This document shows positions 8,233 through 16,179 of a stretch of DNA of 64,000 nt, piece by piece (within the stretch, counting starts at the first letter, position 1; each line of letters opens with the position of its first letter). The stretch spans positions 62,001 to 126,000 of the forward strand of contig JAZOCE010000002.1 of NCBI GenBank assembly GCA_045596365.1. Direction: 5' to 3'. The position numbers and the translations under genes were made by a program. This DNA is from RGIG4079 sp045596365. Its GTDB lineage: Bacteria; Bacteroidota; Bacteroidia; Bacteroidales; Muribaculaceae. The notes beneath the pieces are model-generated. The model was given only the letters and a program-made list of their open reading frames with translations. It made no database searches and was not told the DNA's origin.

Positions 8233-9309
8233 ATGGAACTTGCAAATCGACCTAATCGCACGCTATATTTTGATATTCTGCGCATTCTCGCAACTTTTGC
8301 CGTAATATTTCTACACTCGGCTTGTGCATCATGGGATAAGGATAACTTCAATTTTGATTGGAATGTGCAAAATATTTATGATTCTGCTGTGCGTTGGTGT
8401 GTACCTGTTTTTGTTATGATTTCAGGGGCATTGTTTCTTAATCCGGAAAAACACATTTCAATAAAAAAATTATACTCTAAAAATATTGTTAGAATAATTA
8501 CTGCATTCTTCCTATGGAGTACAATCTACGCTATATATGTATTTTTTATACGCGGGCAACTCGATTTAAATGAGTTAATAGCCATCATTTTATATGGACC
8601 TTTTCACTTTTGGTTCCTATTCATGATTGTCGGAGTATATATCACTATTCCCATTCTACGACTAATTGCTCAAAACAAAACCGCCACTAAATATTTCCTT
8701 ATTATGGCTTTTATTTTCACTTTTATACTTCCTTTACTTATACTAATCTTATCAAAATTCCTTCCATTCATTATTTCTAAAAGTGAAGCTATTACTTCTT
8801 TGATATATTATTATGATGACAAATTTAATTTAGAACTATTTGCCGGATACTCAGGATATTTTCTTTTAGGACATTACCTAAATACAAATACCTTTAAACG
8901 AACAAATTTGATATATGCAATTGGTATTGTAAGTTTTGCTATAATTGTAATAGGTTCCATAATTTCCTACTATATTTATGGCAGTCTTATCACCACTCTT
9001 TTTGGATATCTAACACCATTTGTGATGTTTGAAGCTATCGCAGTGTTTTTGTTTGTCAAAAATCTCGCACCAAAAATTAAATTCTCTGCGAATGCAATAA
9101 ACATGATTACTAAAATATCCAATATCTGTTTTGGTATATATCTAGTTCACATTTTAGTATTATGGACTTTATCCTATTTCGGACTTAAAACTACAAGTTT
9201 TAACATCGTAATATCTGTTCCCATTATATCTATCTTAGTATTTGTTTTATCATTACTTGTCTCAAGCGGTCTATATAAAATTCCATTTTGTCGTAAATAT
9301 ATGATGTAG
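8233..9309 (+). CDS. Acyltransferase 3 family membrane protein
   Basis: A 358-residue integral membrane protein with about ten predicted membrane segments. The family marker is the N-terminal Y-F-D-I-L-R-I-L-A-T-F-A-V-I-F-L-H-S, where Arg and His of the first helix are the conserved pair. The family transfers acetyl or other acyl groups to surface carbohydrates such as O-antigen or capsule. The neighbours (gpmI, AraC-type regulator) do not reveal the substrate. Its base composition is clearly A/T-richer than gpmI. Confidence 0.85.
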   Translation: MELANRPNRTLYFDILRILATFAVIFLHSACASWDKDNFNFDWNVQNIYDSAVRWCVPVFVMISGALFLNPEKHISIKKLYSKNIVRIITAFFLWSTIYAIYVFFIRGQLDLNELIAIILYGPFHFWFLFMIVGVYITIPILRLIAQNKTATKYFLIMAFIFTFILPLLILILSKFLPFIISKSEAITSLIYYYDDKFNLELFAGYSGYFLLGHYLNTNTFKRTNLIYAIGIVSFAIIVIGSIISYYIYGSLITTLFGYLTPFVMFEAIAVFLFVKNLAPKIKFSANAINMITKISNICFGIYLVHILVLWTLSYFGLKTTSFNIVISVPIISILVFVLSLLVSSGLYKIPFCRKYMM

Positions 9310-9403
9310 CCACAATATGGTCAAAAATATTCATCTTTTGATTAGCTCACTACTCTTTTTGTAAAAAATAGATATATTCCTAATTATATTTACAAATAAT
9401 CTT

Positions 9404-9411
9404 TATATTTG
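9404..9411 (+). promoter_or_regulatory. Possible promoter -7 box next to the AraC-type start codon
   Basis: TATATTTG matches TAnnTTTG but ends only 5 nt before ATG 9417, which would give a leaderless or nearly leaderless mRNA. No good -33 element is seen, so this may be chance. Confidence 0.35.
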
Positions 9412-9416
9412 TATTG

Positions 9417-10424
9417 ATGAATGATATAATTACTTGGAATAATTTTTTTCTGTTTTTTGCGCAAGGTGCCTATTTCTTGTTAATAGCGATATTCGCATGT
9501 AAGTTATTGCGACAATATCGTGTGCGCATTAAGTTACTCACCGGAATTCTTTTAAGTGTGTGGGTAATACTTAATATCAAGGACCTTATAATATATCACT
9601 CTCAAGTAAATTCCGATATCGAACGTGTTAATTGGATAACTATGATTGACCAATTGGCAGTCCCTATTATCGGCATTACCATGTTTGAGCTATCACGCCC
9701 ACGAAGCATCACCCTCTTAAAAGTAACATTTCATCTACTGCCCTTTGTTGTCTTGCTTTCCCTTTATTGTATCGTTCATAATCATATTCTCATACTCATC
9801 ACAATAATTGTAGCAGCTACCTATTCTGCTTTCATCATTATATCTACATATATAACTTTAAAGACAATTCCTCAAAACAAGCCAGAGTACAAAGCAATAC
9901 TAAATATCACAAGTTCGTTCCTGTTTGCTATCAGCATCTGGATATTATCATGCATATACCCAAGCGCACTGTTTGACATGGTATATTATATAGTCTCCGG
10001 AGTTGCATGGTACATTATATATTACAACATTGAAAATACATATCCGTTAAATGATACTACATCAAATATCTCCAATAAAGAGCACCCATTTACTCATACC
10101 CTAAACAAACTATTTAAGCAGGACCACATATACCTAAATCCTGAGCTTTCATTATCAGATGTTGCTCGTCTCATTGGGACTAACCGCAGTTACCTCTCGG
10201 AATATTTCAATAATAATTGCCATTCTTCATTTATTGACTATATAAACAATTTAAGGCTCGACCATGCTGTAGACCTGATGAATAAAAATGAGAAAATGTC
10301 GCTCGATGAAATATCGTCATCATCAGGTTTTAACTCACTATCTACATTCCGCCGTGCGTTTGTCAGAAAGCATGGTGTTACACCTTCAAATTATCGACAC
10401 GAGCATTTCTGTTCTGCAAAATAA
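9417..10424 (+). CDS. Membrane-anchored AraC-family transcriptional regulator
   Basis: A 335-residue protein from ATG 9417 (a TTG three bases upstream is also in frame). Residues 1-205 hold about six hydrophobic segments, so the N-terminus is a multi-pass membrane sensor. The last 110 residues are an AraC DNA-binding domain with two helix-turn-helix units: L-S-D-V-A-R-L-I-G-T-N-R-S-Y-L-S-E-Y-F, and the second ending in F-R-R-A-F-V-R-K-H-G-V-T-P-S-N-Y-R. Such proteins sense an envelope or extracellular signal and act at promoters while membrane bound. Direct repeats at 10442-10481 are a candidate target. Confidence 0.85.
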   Translation: MNDIITWNNFFLFFAQGAYFLLIAIFACKLLRQYRVRIKLLTGILLSVWVILNIKDLIIYHSQVNSDIERVNWITMIDQLAVPIIGITMFELSRPRSITLLKVTFHLLPFVVLLSLYCIVHNHILILITIIVAATYSAFIIISTYITLKTIPQNKPEYKAILNITSSFLFAISIWILSCIYPSALFDMVYYIVSGVAWYIIYYNIENTYPLNDTTSNISNKEHPFTHTLNKLFKQDHIYLNPELSLSDVARLIGTNRSYLSEYFNNNCHSSFIDYINNLRLDHAVDLMNKNEKMSLDEISSSSGFNSLSTFRRAFVRKHGVTPSNYRHEHFCSAK

Positions 10425-10441
10425 TCGACAAACACCCCCGT

Positions 10442-10481
10442 TTTTGATAATTTGACGCATCATTTTGACAATTTGACTCAT
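10442..10481 (+). promoter_or_regulatory. Two 19-bp direct repeats spaced 21 bp, candidate AraC-type operator
   Basis: Copies at 10442-10460 and 10463-10481 match at 17 of 19 positions and start exactly 21 bp apart, two helical turns, so both face the same side of DNA. AraC-family monomers typically bind such direct repeats. They lie just after an AraC-type gene and about 20 bp upstream of the next gene's -7 box. Confidence 0.5.
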
Positions 10482-10500
10482 TTTTAGCATCTTCTAAACC

Positions 10501-10508
10501 TAAATTTG
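10501..10508 (+). promoter_or_regulatory. Promoter -7 box for the 10623-12841 genes
   Basis: TAAATTTG fits TAnnTTTG. A good -33 element is absent (nearest TTTG is 25 nt upstream), as expected for an activator-dependent promoter. It would leave a leader of about 108 nt. Confidence 0.5.
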
Positions 10509-10622
10509 TAATACGATTTAATCAATCGTGCAAGAACTACTGCATTAGCGATAGTCTTAAATGAGGTTCTGACTACTCACTAATGATAATTATAATCTTA
10601 TAGAATCTCACCAAAATAAGGC

Positions 10623-11783
10623 ATGAAACGAGTTGTATTGTTACTTAGTTTATTAACAACATTTGCATTGCCAATATTGGCACAGAAATATATCATTGAT
10701 GATAACTTCGGTGATTCGGTGGAGGTATATAAAATAACTCTTACCAATGATAATTCCGACACAGAGACCTTAGGAGAGCCCGTGTTCAAGATGGCTATGG
10801 GCGAAGAGGTGGAAGTAACACGGTTACTTAAAGGGAAGAAAAGTTATGGCGCAATAGAAATAGATGGGAAAGAGTATGGTGTGAGATCAAAGTACCTATT
10901 GTTTAGTGAAGATAACCCAGAAGGAGTAGAGGATATATTCGGCGATACTCGCGAACGCGTAAATCACTCATGGTCAGGAAAATTCTTTGCAACATTTACC
11001 CCTTATGCCATAATAGCATTGTTTTTCATATTGGCTATTGTCTTTACGTTTTTAGGGTTTAAATCCAAAACAATCAAGGAACTTGCTCTGTATATGGTGC
11101 CGGGATGTATGATTATTGCATCATTGATGGAAGTGTGGGCTTATCTGACATTAGGCACTGATGCCTTTTGGTGGTGTTCTATGGATAATTATGGATTTTG
11201 GGGCTCACTGATTCGCGCCATTCCGTTTATGCTCTTTGTTGCATTTCAATTGTTTAGCATTAAAATATATGAGCAATTGCTATTAGGGGAAAATAGTAAC
11301 GAAAATTTGTCAATTAAACCAATGGCTATAAGCCTTGCCATATGCATCCCTTTGTGGATAGTTGCGGTCATTTCATTAACATCAATGGGAATAGGTTCGA
11401 CTCTGCGAGATATACTTTCGATAGTAACATTTTTAGCAGCATTAGGTATTGGCATTTTAATATCACTCAGAAAGAATGTAAAAATTCTTGGCACGGTTGC
11501 TGGCACTGCATTTACTGTGTTTGGAATAGTGTATATTATCGCATCGATAGTGGCTATTATCGGAGTCATTATCGTTATATTTGAAATAATTCTTCAAATT
11601 CTCATTATCTGTGCAGCATTTTTCGGACTTGCTTTTGCATTTAAAAACGGTGGAAATAGTGGTAGTAATGTCGGCGGTAAAAAGAATGATAAACCTGAAG
11701 CATGGCAGACCTTTGATGGTGATTGGACCAATAAAAAAGGAGGTATATACGAATCCAAGGAAGATGCGTTGAATAACCGATGA
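10623..11783 (+). CDS. Exported-then-membrane protein with SH3-like N-terminal domain, unknown function
   Basis: This 386-residue protein is not recognised. It begins with a clear signal peptide (about residues 1-20, ending A-L-P-I-L-A-Q). A periplasmic segment of about 90 residues follows; its V-E-V-T-R-L-L-K-G-K-K-S-Y-G-A-I and Y-G-V-R-S-K-Y-L-L resemble a bacterial SH3-like ligand-binding domain. Residues about 118-335 contain six or more membrane helices, and the tail is polar and glycine/asparagine rich, ending in a D-G-D-W-T-N segment. The stop codon overlaps the next start by 4 nt, so it is translationally coupled to a YiiX-type peptidase. Confidence 0.6.
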   Translation: MKRVVLLLSLLTTFALPILAQKYIIDDNFGDSVEVYKITLTNDNSDTETLGEPVFKMAMGEEVEVTRLLKGKKSYGAIEIDGKEYGVRSKYLLFSEDNPEGVEDIFGDTRERVNHSWSGKFFATFTPYAIIALFFILAIVFTFLGFKSKTIKELALYMVPGCMIIASLMEVWAYLTLGTDAFWWCSMDNYGFWGSLIRAIPFMLFVAFQLFSIKIYEQLLLGENSNENLSIKPMAISLAICIPLWIVAVISLTSMGIGSTLRDILSIVTFLAALGIGILISLRKNVKILGTVAGTAFTVFGIVYIIASIVAIIGVIIVIFEIILQILIICAAFFGLAFAFKNGGNSGSNVGGKKNDKPEAWQTFDGDWTNKKGGIYESKEDALNNR

Positions 11784-12406
11784 ACAATTTTTACAATGTT
11801 ATAATTACAATATTCACAATTATCATTTCAATGGGAATGGTGCAATATGACACGCAAGAGCAAAAGCAGGCGCTACAATTTCCTCTTGACAAATTGCAGC
11901 AAGGCGACATTGCTTTTCGTCGGGGCGAAGGCTTCATCAGCGAGGTTGTTGTTTATAATGATGCTCATGGAATGTATTCCCACATCGGTATCATTGTTAA
12001 ACATAATGACAGTTTAAAAGTCGTTCACGCCGTACCAGGAGAGCCTGATTTCAAAGGTGATTTTGATCGTGTCAAACTTGAACCTATTGAGTCATTCTAC
12101 TCCCCTTCTCGCGCATCAAAAGGAGAAATAATGAGAATACCATTGTCCGATTCAATGCGCAACATTATAAATAATATAGCTTTAGAGAAAGCTCATCAAA
12201 AGATTAAATTCGATCACGACTATAATGTTAATGATACGACCAAATTATATTGCACTGAACTCATTCAGCTATTGTTTAGCCACATTGACATAGACTTAGC
12301 CGAAAATAGGTCAACAGTAATAAATATTCCTGGAGCGTCAGGAAACTACATAATGCCGTCAGACATTTACAGAAACGAAAAACTAATAAGTGTTTATAAA
12401 TATTAA
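11780..12406 (+). CDS. YiiX-type permuted NlpC/P60 cysteine amidase
   Basis: A 208-residue protein with an N-terminal hydrophobic segment (7-21), so it is exported or anchored. It has the circularly permuted NlpC/P60 arrangement: L-Q-Q-G-D-I-A-F near 39, Y-S-H68-I-G-I-I for the catalytic His, and L-Y-C158-T-E-L-I for the catalytic Cys. The family cleaves amide bonds in cell-wall peptides or lipid-linked substrates. It is coupled by a 4-nt overlap to the upstream membrane protein and is followed 27 nt later by a small lipoprotein, together an envelope cassette. Confidence 0.8.
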   Translation: MNNFYNVIITIFTIIISMGMVQYDTQEQKQALQFPLDKLQQGDIAFRRGEGFISEVVVYNDAHGMYSHIGIIVKHNDSLKVVHAVPGEPDFKGDFDRVKLEPIESFYSPSRASKGEIMRIPLSDSMRNIINNIALEKAHQKIKFDHDYNVNDTTKLYCTELIQLLFSHIDIDLAENRSTVINIPGASGNYIMPSDIYRNEKLISVYKY

Positions 12407-12433
12407 TTTACTAACCCCTAAAAATTATTTATC

Positions 12434-12841
12434 ATGAAAAAGTTATTTTTTGTATTAGTATGCGTGTTTGCAATCATGACAACATCTTGCGGTGGTGGTG
12501 CGTCTACTCCTACTGATGCAGCGACAGACTGTATTGAACTCATCAAAGCTAAAGACTATGAAGGTTTTGTTGACAAACTTTACATGGGCGAAGAGGCTAC
12601 TGCCGAAGAAGTAGAACAAGTAAAACAAATGTATGTTTCAATGTTTAAAGAAAAAGTTGACAAACAAACAGAAAAGAAAGGCGGATTTGCATCTTACACT
12701 ATTCTTAGCGAAGAAATTGCAGAAGATGGCCAAAGCGCAAAAGTAAAATACGAAATTACATATGGCGACGGCTCTATTGAAAAAAACAGCCTCGATTTTG
12801 TTCTTGTTGACGGAGAGTGGAAACCCGCAGTTAACAAATAA
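12434..12841 (+). CDS. DUF4878-like lipoprotein
   Basis: A 135-residue lipoprotein with a signal peptide and lipobox ending T-T-S-C-G (Cys about 19). After a short Gly/Ser/Thr spacer comes an NTF2-like alpha+beta domain with A-A-T-D-C-I-E-L-I-K-A-K-D-Y-E-G-F near the start and F-V-L-V-D-G-E-W-K-P at the end, as in DUF4878. The function of that family is unknown. It closes the cassette and is followed by a terminator. Confidence 0.75.
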   Translation: MKKLFFVLVCVFAIMTTSCGGGASTPTDAATDCIELIKAKDYEGFVDKLYMGEEATAEEVEQVKQMYVSMFKEKVDKQTEKKGGFASYTILSEEIAEDGQSAKVKYEITYGDGSIEKNSLDFVLVDGEWKPAVNK

Positions 12842-12864
12842 GCACAACTTTTCCTAACATCAAT

Positions 12865-12894
12865 GGGTGGCAGAATATTGCCACCCTATTTTTT
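12865..12894 (+). terminator. Intrinsic terminator after the DUF4878 lipoprotein gene
   Basis: An 8-bp GC-rich stem (12865-12872 with 12879-12886), a 6-nt loop, then TATTTTTT. Confidence 0.85.
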
Positions 12895-12991
12895 ATAATG
12901 ACAAACCCGATACATATTTTTATAGCCTGCATCAATTTTATGCTGCAAAACATAATTTTAACAATATTTAAGCGTAATTCTACTCATTTTA

Positions 12992-13023
12992 TTTGGTAAA
13001 TATCAACAAAGGCTGTACCTTTG
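12992..13023 (+). promoter_or_regulatory. Canonical promoter of initiator tRNA
   Basis: TTTG (12992-12995), a 20-nt spacer, then TACCTTTG (13016-13023): an exact match to the Bacteroidota consensus. The tRNA begins 15 nt after the -7 box. Confidence 0.85.
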
Positions 13024-13037
13024 CACTCAGAAAACAT

Positions 13038-13109
13038 CGCGGAGTGGAGCAGTGGTAGCTCGCCAGGCTCATAACCTGGAGGTCGTTGGTTCGAGTCCAG
13101 CCTCCGCCA
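13038..13109 (+). tRNA. Initiator tRNA-Met (CAT)
   Basis: All four arms fold: acceptor 13038-13044 with 13102-13108, D stem GAGC/GCTC, anticodon stem CCAGG/CCTGG around loop CTCATAA (anticodon CAT), and T stem with loop TTCGAGT. The 1-72 position is a C-C mismatch and the D stem has A11-U24, both marks of the formylated initiator rather than elongator Met or Ile2. The anticodon stem has A29-U41 in place of the first of the three usual G-C pairs. CCA is not encoded. Confidence 0.93.
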
Positions 13110-13117
13110 CTCAGACA

Positions 13118-13148
13118 AAGAGAAAAGCAATAGCTTTTCTCTTTTTTG
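13118..13148 (+). terminator. Intrinsic terminator after tRNA-Met
   Basis: An 11-bp stem (13118-13128 with 13133-13143) with a 4-nt loop runs into T6. Confidence 0.85.
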
Positions 13149-13229
13149 CATTTATAATTTTATTATTATGTATATAGCAAAACCAAACATTTTTTCTTCA
13201 TAATGGTTATTGCTATAAAGAAATTTCAC

Positions 13230-13237
13230 TATCTTTG
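13230..13237 (+). promoter_or_regulatory. Promoter -7 box of the ROK kinase gene
   Basis: TATCTTTG fits the consensus; a TTG lies 17 nt upstream, slightly close. The leader would be about 120 nt, in which I see no known regulatory RNA. Confidence 0.55.
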
Positions 13238-13364
13238 TCATTAAGCAACGTGAGACTGAATTAGTATTAATTCTTACAGATACTGGTACCCATGCTGATT
13301 TATTTTAAATAAAGCATTAAATTTGCAGAATATAATCATACATTAACTATATAAATATAAGATC

Positions 13365-14324
13365 ATGAGTAAACCATATGTAATAGGTATCGACATGGGC
13401 GGAACAAACACCGTGTTTGGTATCGTTGATGCTCGCGGTGTTGTTATCGCAAGTTCTTCTATAAAAACCCAAAAGCACAGCAACATTGATGACTATATCA
13501 ATGAGCTATTCACTGAAACCACAAAATTGATTGAGGCAAACGATGCTGTAGGTAAAATTCATGGTATCGGGATAGGCGCACCAAATGCCAACTATTTCTC
13601 CGGCATCATTGAGGATGGAGTAAACCTTCCATGGCCAACTCCAATACCCTTGGCAAAACTTGTCAGCGAAAAATTTGGCATACCCGTTGCCATCACTAAT
13701 GATGCTAATGCTGCTGCTATAGGAGAAATGACCTATGGTGCTGCTCGCGGATTGAAAGACTTTATCATGATAACACTTGGAACAGGTGTGGGAAGTGGTA
13801 TCGTTATCAATGGTCAATTAGTATATGGACATGACGGATTTGCAGGCGAACTTGGGCACGTTATCATGAAACGCAACAATGGTCGTCTTTGTGGATGCGG
13901 TCGCACAGGTTGTCTTGAAGCATATTGCTCTGCCACCGGTGTTGCTCGCACAGCTCGCGAATTCCTTGAAGCTCGCTCTGATGATTCATTACTTCGCAAT
14001 ATCCCAACTGAGGATATCACATCTAAAGACGTATATGACGCAGCCATTGCCGGCGATAAATTAGCCAAAGACATCTTTGAATTCACCGGTAACATGCTTG
14101 GCGAAGCATTTGCTGATTTCACAGTATTCTCAGCACCCGAAGCAATCATTCTATTTGGTGGTCTTGCTAAATCAGGAGAATTGCTAATGAAGCCTTTGCG
14201 CAACTCAATGGAGAAAAATATGCTCTCTATATGGAAAGGCAAAGTAAAAGTTCTCCTATCAGAACTCAAAGAGGCCGATGCCGCTGTTCTCGGAGCTAGC
14301 GCCCTCGGCTGGGAAGCAAAATAA
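13365..14324 (+). CDS. glk: ROK-family glucokinase
   Basis: A 319-residue sugar kinase. Phosphate-binding G-I-D-M-G-G-T-N-T is at 8-16. The catalytic Asp is in T-N-D-A-N (Asp113), G-E-L-G-H at 161-165 contributes a sugar and zinc ligand, and the ROK zinc motif C-G-C-G-R-T-G-C is at 176-183. The most likely role is ATP-dependent phosphorylation of glucose to feed glycolysis; N-acetyl sugars cannot be excluded from sequence alone. It is monocistronic between its own promoter and a hairpin. Confidence 0.88.
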   Translation: MSKPYVIGIDMGGTNTVFGIVDARGVVIASSSIKTQKHSNIDDYINELFTETTKLIEANDAVGKIHGIGIGAPNANYFSGIIEDGVNLPWPTPIPLAKLVSEKFGIPVAITNDANAAAIGEMTYGAARGLKDFIMITLGTGVGSGIVINGQLVYGHDGFAGELGHVIMKRNNGRLCGCGRTGCLEAYCSATGVARTAREFLEARSDDSLLRNIPTEDITSKDVYDAAIAGDKLAKDIFEFTGNMLGEAFADFTVFSAPEAIILFGGLAKSGELLMKPLRNSMEKNMLSIWKGKVKVLLSELKEADAAVLGASALGWEAK

Positions 14325-14347
14325 TCACGCTCCCATTATGAAACAAC

Positions 14348-14377
14348 AACCCCCATCATCACTCAATGATGGGGGTT
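14348..14377. terminator. Hairpin between convergent genes, likely bidirectional terminator
   Basis: A 12-bp stem with a C5/G5 core (14348-14359 with 14366-14377) and a 6-nt loop sits between the convergent kinase and MBL hydrolase genes. The T tracts on both sides are poor, so efficiency is uncertain. Confidence 0.6.
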
Positions 14378-14415
14378 AGTTATTTATTGGTAGGAACTCG
14401 CCACTGAGACTTGAC

Positions 14416-15180
14416 TTAGTATGGAATGAAGATTGATAGGTCGTCGTAAGCGATTTTTACATTTTCAGGCAAACGGCGAGATACCTCATTGTGTAGTCCC
14501 ATGTCGTGGCTTAGATGTGTCAAATAGGTTATACGTGGCTTGATGGCATTTACAACATCAAGAGCTTGTGCCAATGTCATATGTGAAATATGCTCCTTTG
14601 TGCGTAATGCGTTTATCACAAGAGTATCAACTCCTCTCAATATTTCAATCGTACTATCGGGAACGACCTTGGCATCAGTTATATATGCAAGATTGCCTAT
14701 TTTATACCCCACAATGGGCAGTTTGTAGTGCATCACCGGCAAAGGTATTATTTCAATATCACCTATTTTGAATGGTTTTGTTGATATTTCATTTATGTTC
14801 AATGCCGGCACTCCGGGATAAGGATGTTCTGCAAAACAATATGGGACACGCTCTTTGAGGTCGGTAGCAACATCTGACTTGCAATAGATTGGAAAACCAT
14901 CTCCTATAGTGCAATATGGGCGTAAATCATCAATACCGCTCACATGGTCATAATGGCTATGAGTAATAAGCAATGCTTCAAGTTTGGGACTGCCATTACG
15001 CAACATCTGCTCTCTGAAATCGGGACCGCAGTCAATGATGATATTTGTTTCCCCTATTGATACCAATACCGATGCACGCAAACGTTTATCGTGAACATCC
15101 TCTGATTGGCACACAGCACAACCACACCCTATTTGTGGCACTCCTGTAGATGTTCCTGTTCCCAAAAATTTCAGCTTCAT
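14416..15180 (-). CDS. MBL-fold metallohydrolase, PhnP-like
   Basis: A 254-residue cytosolic metallo-beta-lactamase-fold hydrolase. The metal motif T-H-S-H-Y-D-H is at 73-79, further ligands are in V-M-H-Y and the C-terminal L-T-H-L-S-H-D-M, and a Cys cluster G-C-G-C-A-V-C (18-24) matches the structural zinc site of PhnP-type phosphodiesterases. The probable substrate is a cyclic phosphodiester, but no phn genes are near. It is 59 nt downstream of the minus-strand operon that begins with metA and may be its last gene. Confidence 0.8.
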   Translation of the reverse strand: MKLKFLGTGTSTGVPQIGCGCAVCQSEDVHDKRLRASVLVSIGETNIIIDCGPDFREQMLRNGSPKLEALLITHSHYDHVSGIDDLRPYCTIGDGFPIYCKSDVATDLKERVPYCFAEHPYPGVPALNINEISTKPFKIGDIEIIPLPVMHYKLPIVGYKIGNLAYITDAKVVPDSTIEILRGVDTLVINALRTKEHISHMTLAQALDVVNAIKPRITYLTHLSHDMGLHNEVSRRLPENVKIAYDDLSIFIPY

Positions 15181-15239
15181 AGCCCTAAATTTATTAGTTT
15201 TACCTAAATAACAATTTCAGTTCACTAATAGTTTTAACA

Positions 15240-16178
15240 TTATCTTATAACTGCATCATTACGGAATTCTCGCAACAATCCATCCTCAAAAATCAAATAC
15301 ACCCCATTTTCGTAAATCCACATCTCACGCACACCGCTATATCCCGGTCGGCGATCAATCTCCTTAGGAGTTCCTAATGATAGACGGCACTCATCGCGAG
15401 TCATGTCAGGTGCAACTTTCCCATTGATAATATTTTGCCACACCTCATCAGTTATCAACGGATATTTTAAGTGAGGATCAGTAAACGAGAACAATACAGA
15501 AAACCGACGAGGAGATTTTTTGCTGTTCCCTGCCGACATAAATAACTGGAATTCATCACCTTTGACATCTTCACACATCAATTTCAACGGATAAATGTGA
15601 TTTCCGGGCTGAACATCATTTATAGTAATGGGAACAAACTTACGACCATGCGATATTTCATCATTGAAGTCATACCACATGGGAGTTAAAACATAATAGG
15701 TGTTCCCTTGCAGTTTTTTCTTTGCATCTGATACAAGCGACAATTCTATAGTAAAAGGAATTTCTACATTTTCTCGTTCAAGCATATCCTTCACCGACAT
15801 GCCCACTCGATACAGATATTCGCAGTCTTGATTATCAGCAAATACTAAGTCCACAACTTCTTCACCGGTAACAGAATTTGTAGCTCGGCAATCACGATAT
15901 TCAATAGTCTCACCCATCAAAGCACGATCACTCTTAGCAGTCGCTCCAAAAATAAGATTTATCTTATTATCAGTAACATAAAACTGTTTTCCCGGTCGCC
16001 ATGAAATGAAAGGTTCCGGTTTCACCGAATCCATATACAATTGCTCTGGAGTAACAACGATTTGCTCACGTTTCACATCATCGGCAGTAATCTTGGGAGT
16101 GCTTTCTACCCCTGTAAAACACCCTGTCAACACCAATGCCGACAATGTAACTACGACCAATGAGACGTGTCTTTTCAT
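15240..16178 (-). CDS. Lipoprotein with BamE/SmpA-like C-terminal segment
   Basis: A 312-residue lipoprotein with signal peptide and lipobox L-V-L-T-G-C (Cys about 20). The middle region is not recognised. The last 55 residues (M-T-R-D-E-C-R-L-S-L-G-T-P then W-I-Y-E-N-G-V-Y-L-I-F-E-D-G) resemble the small SmpA/OmlA/BamE fold, which often binds envelope partners. It begins 1 nt after the prolyl oligopeptidase gene, so it is in the same transcript. Confidence 0.6.
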   Translation of the reverse strand: MKRHVSLVVVTLSALVLTGCFTGVESTPKITADDVKREQIVVTPEQLYMDSVKPEPFISWRPGKQFYVTDNKINLIFGATAKSDRALMGETIEYRDCRATNSVTGEEVVDLVFADNQDCEYLYRVGMSVKDMLERENVEIPFTIELSLVSDAKKKLQGNTYYVLTPMWYDFNDEISHGRKFVPITINDVQPGNHIYPLKLMCEDVKGDEFQLFMSAGNSKKSPRRFSVLFSFTDPHLKYPLITDEVWQNIINGKVAPDMTRDECRLSLGTPKEIDRRPGYSGVREMWIYENGVYLIFEDGLLREFRNDAVIR

Positions 16179-16179
16179 T

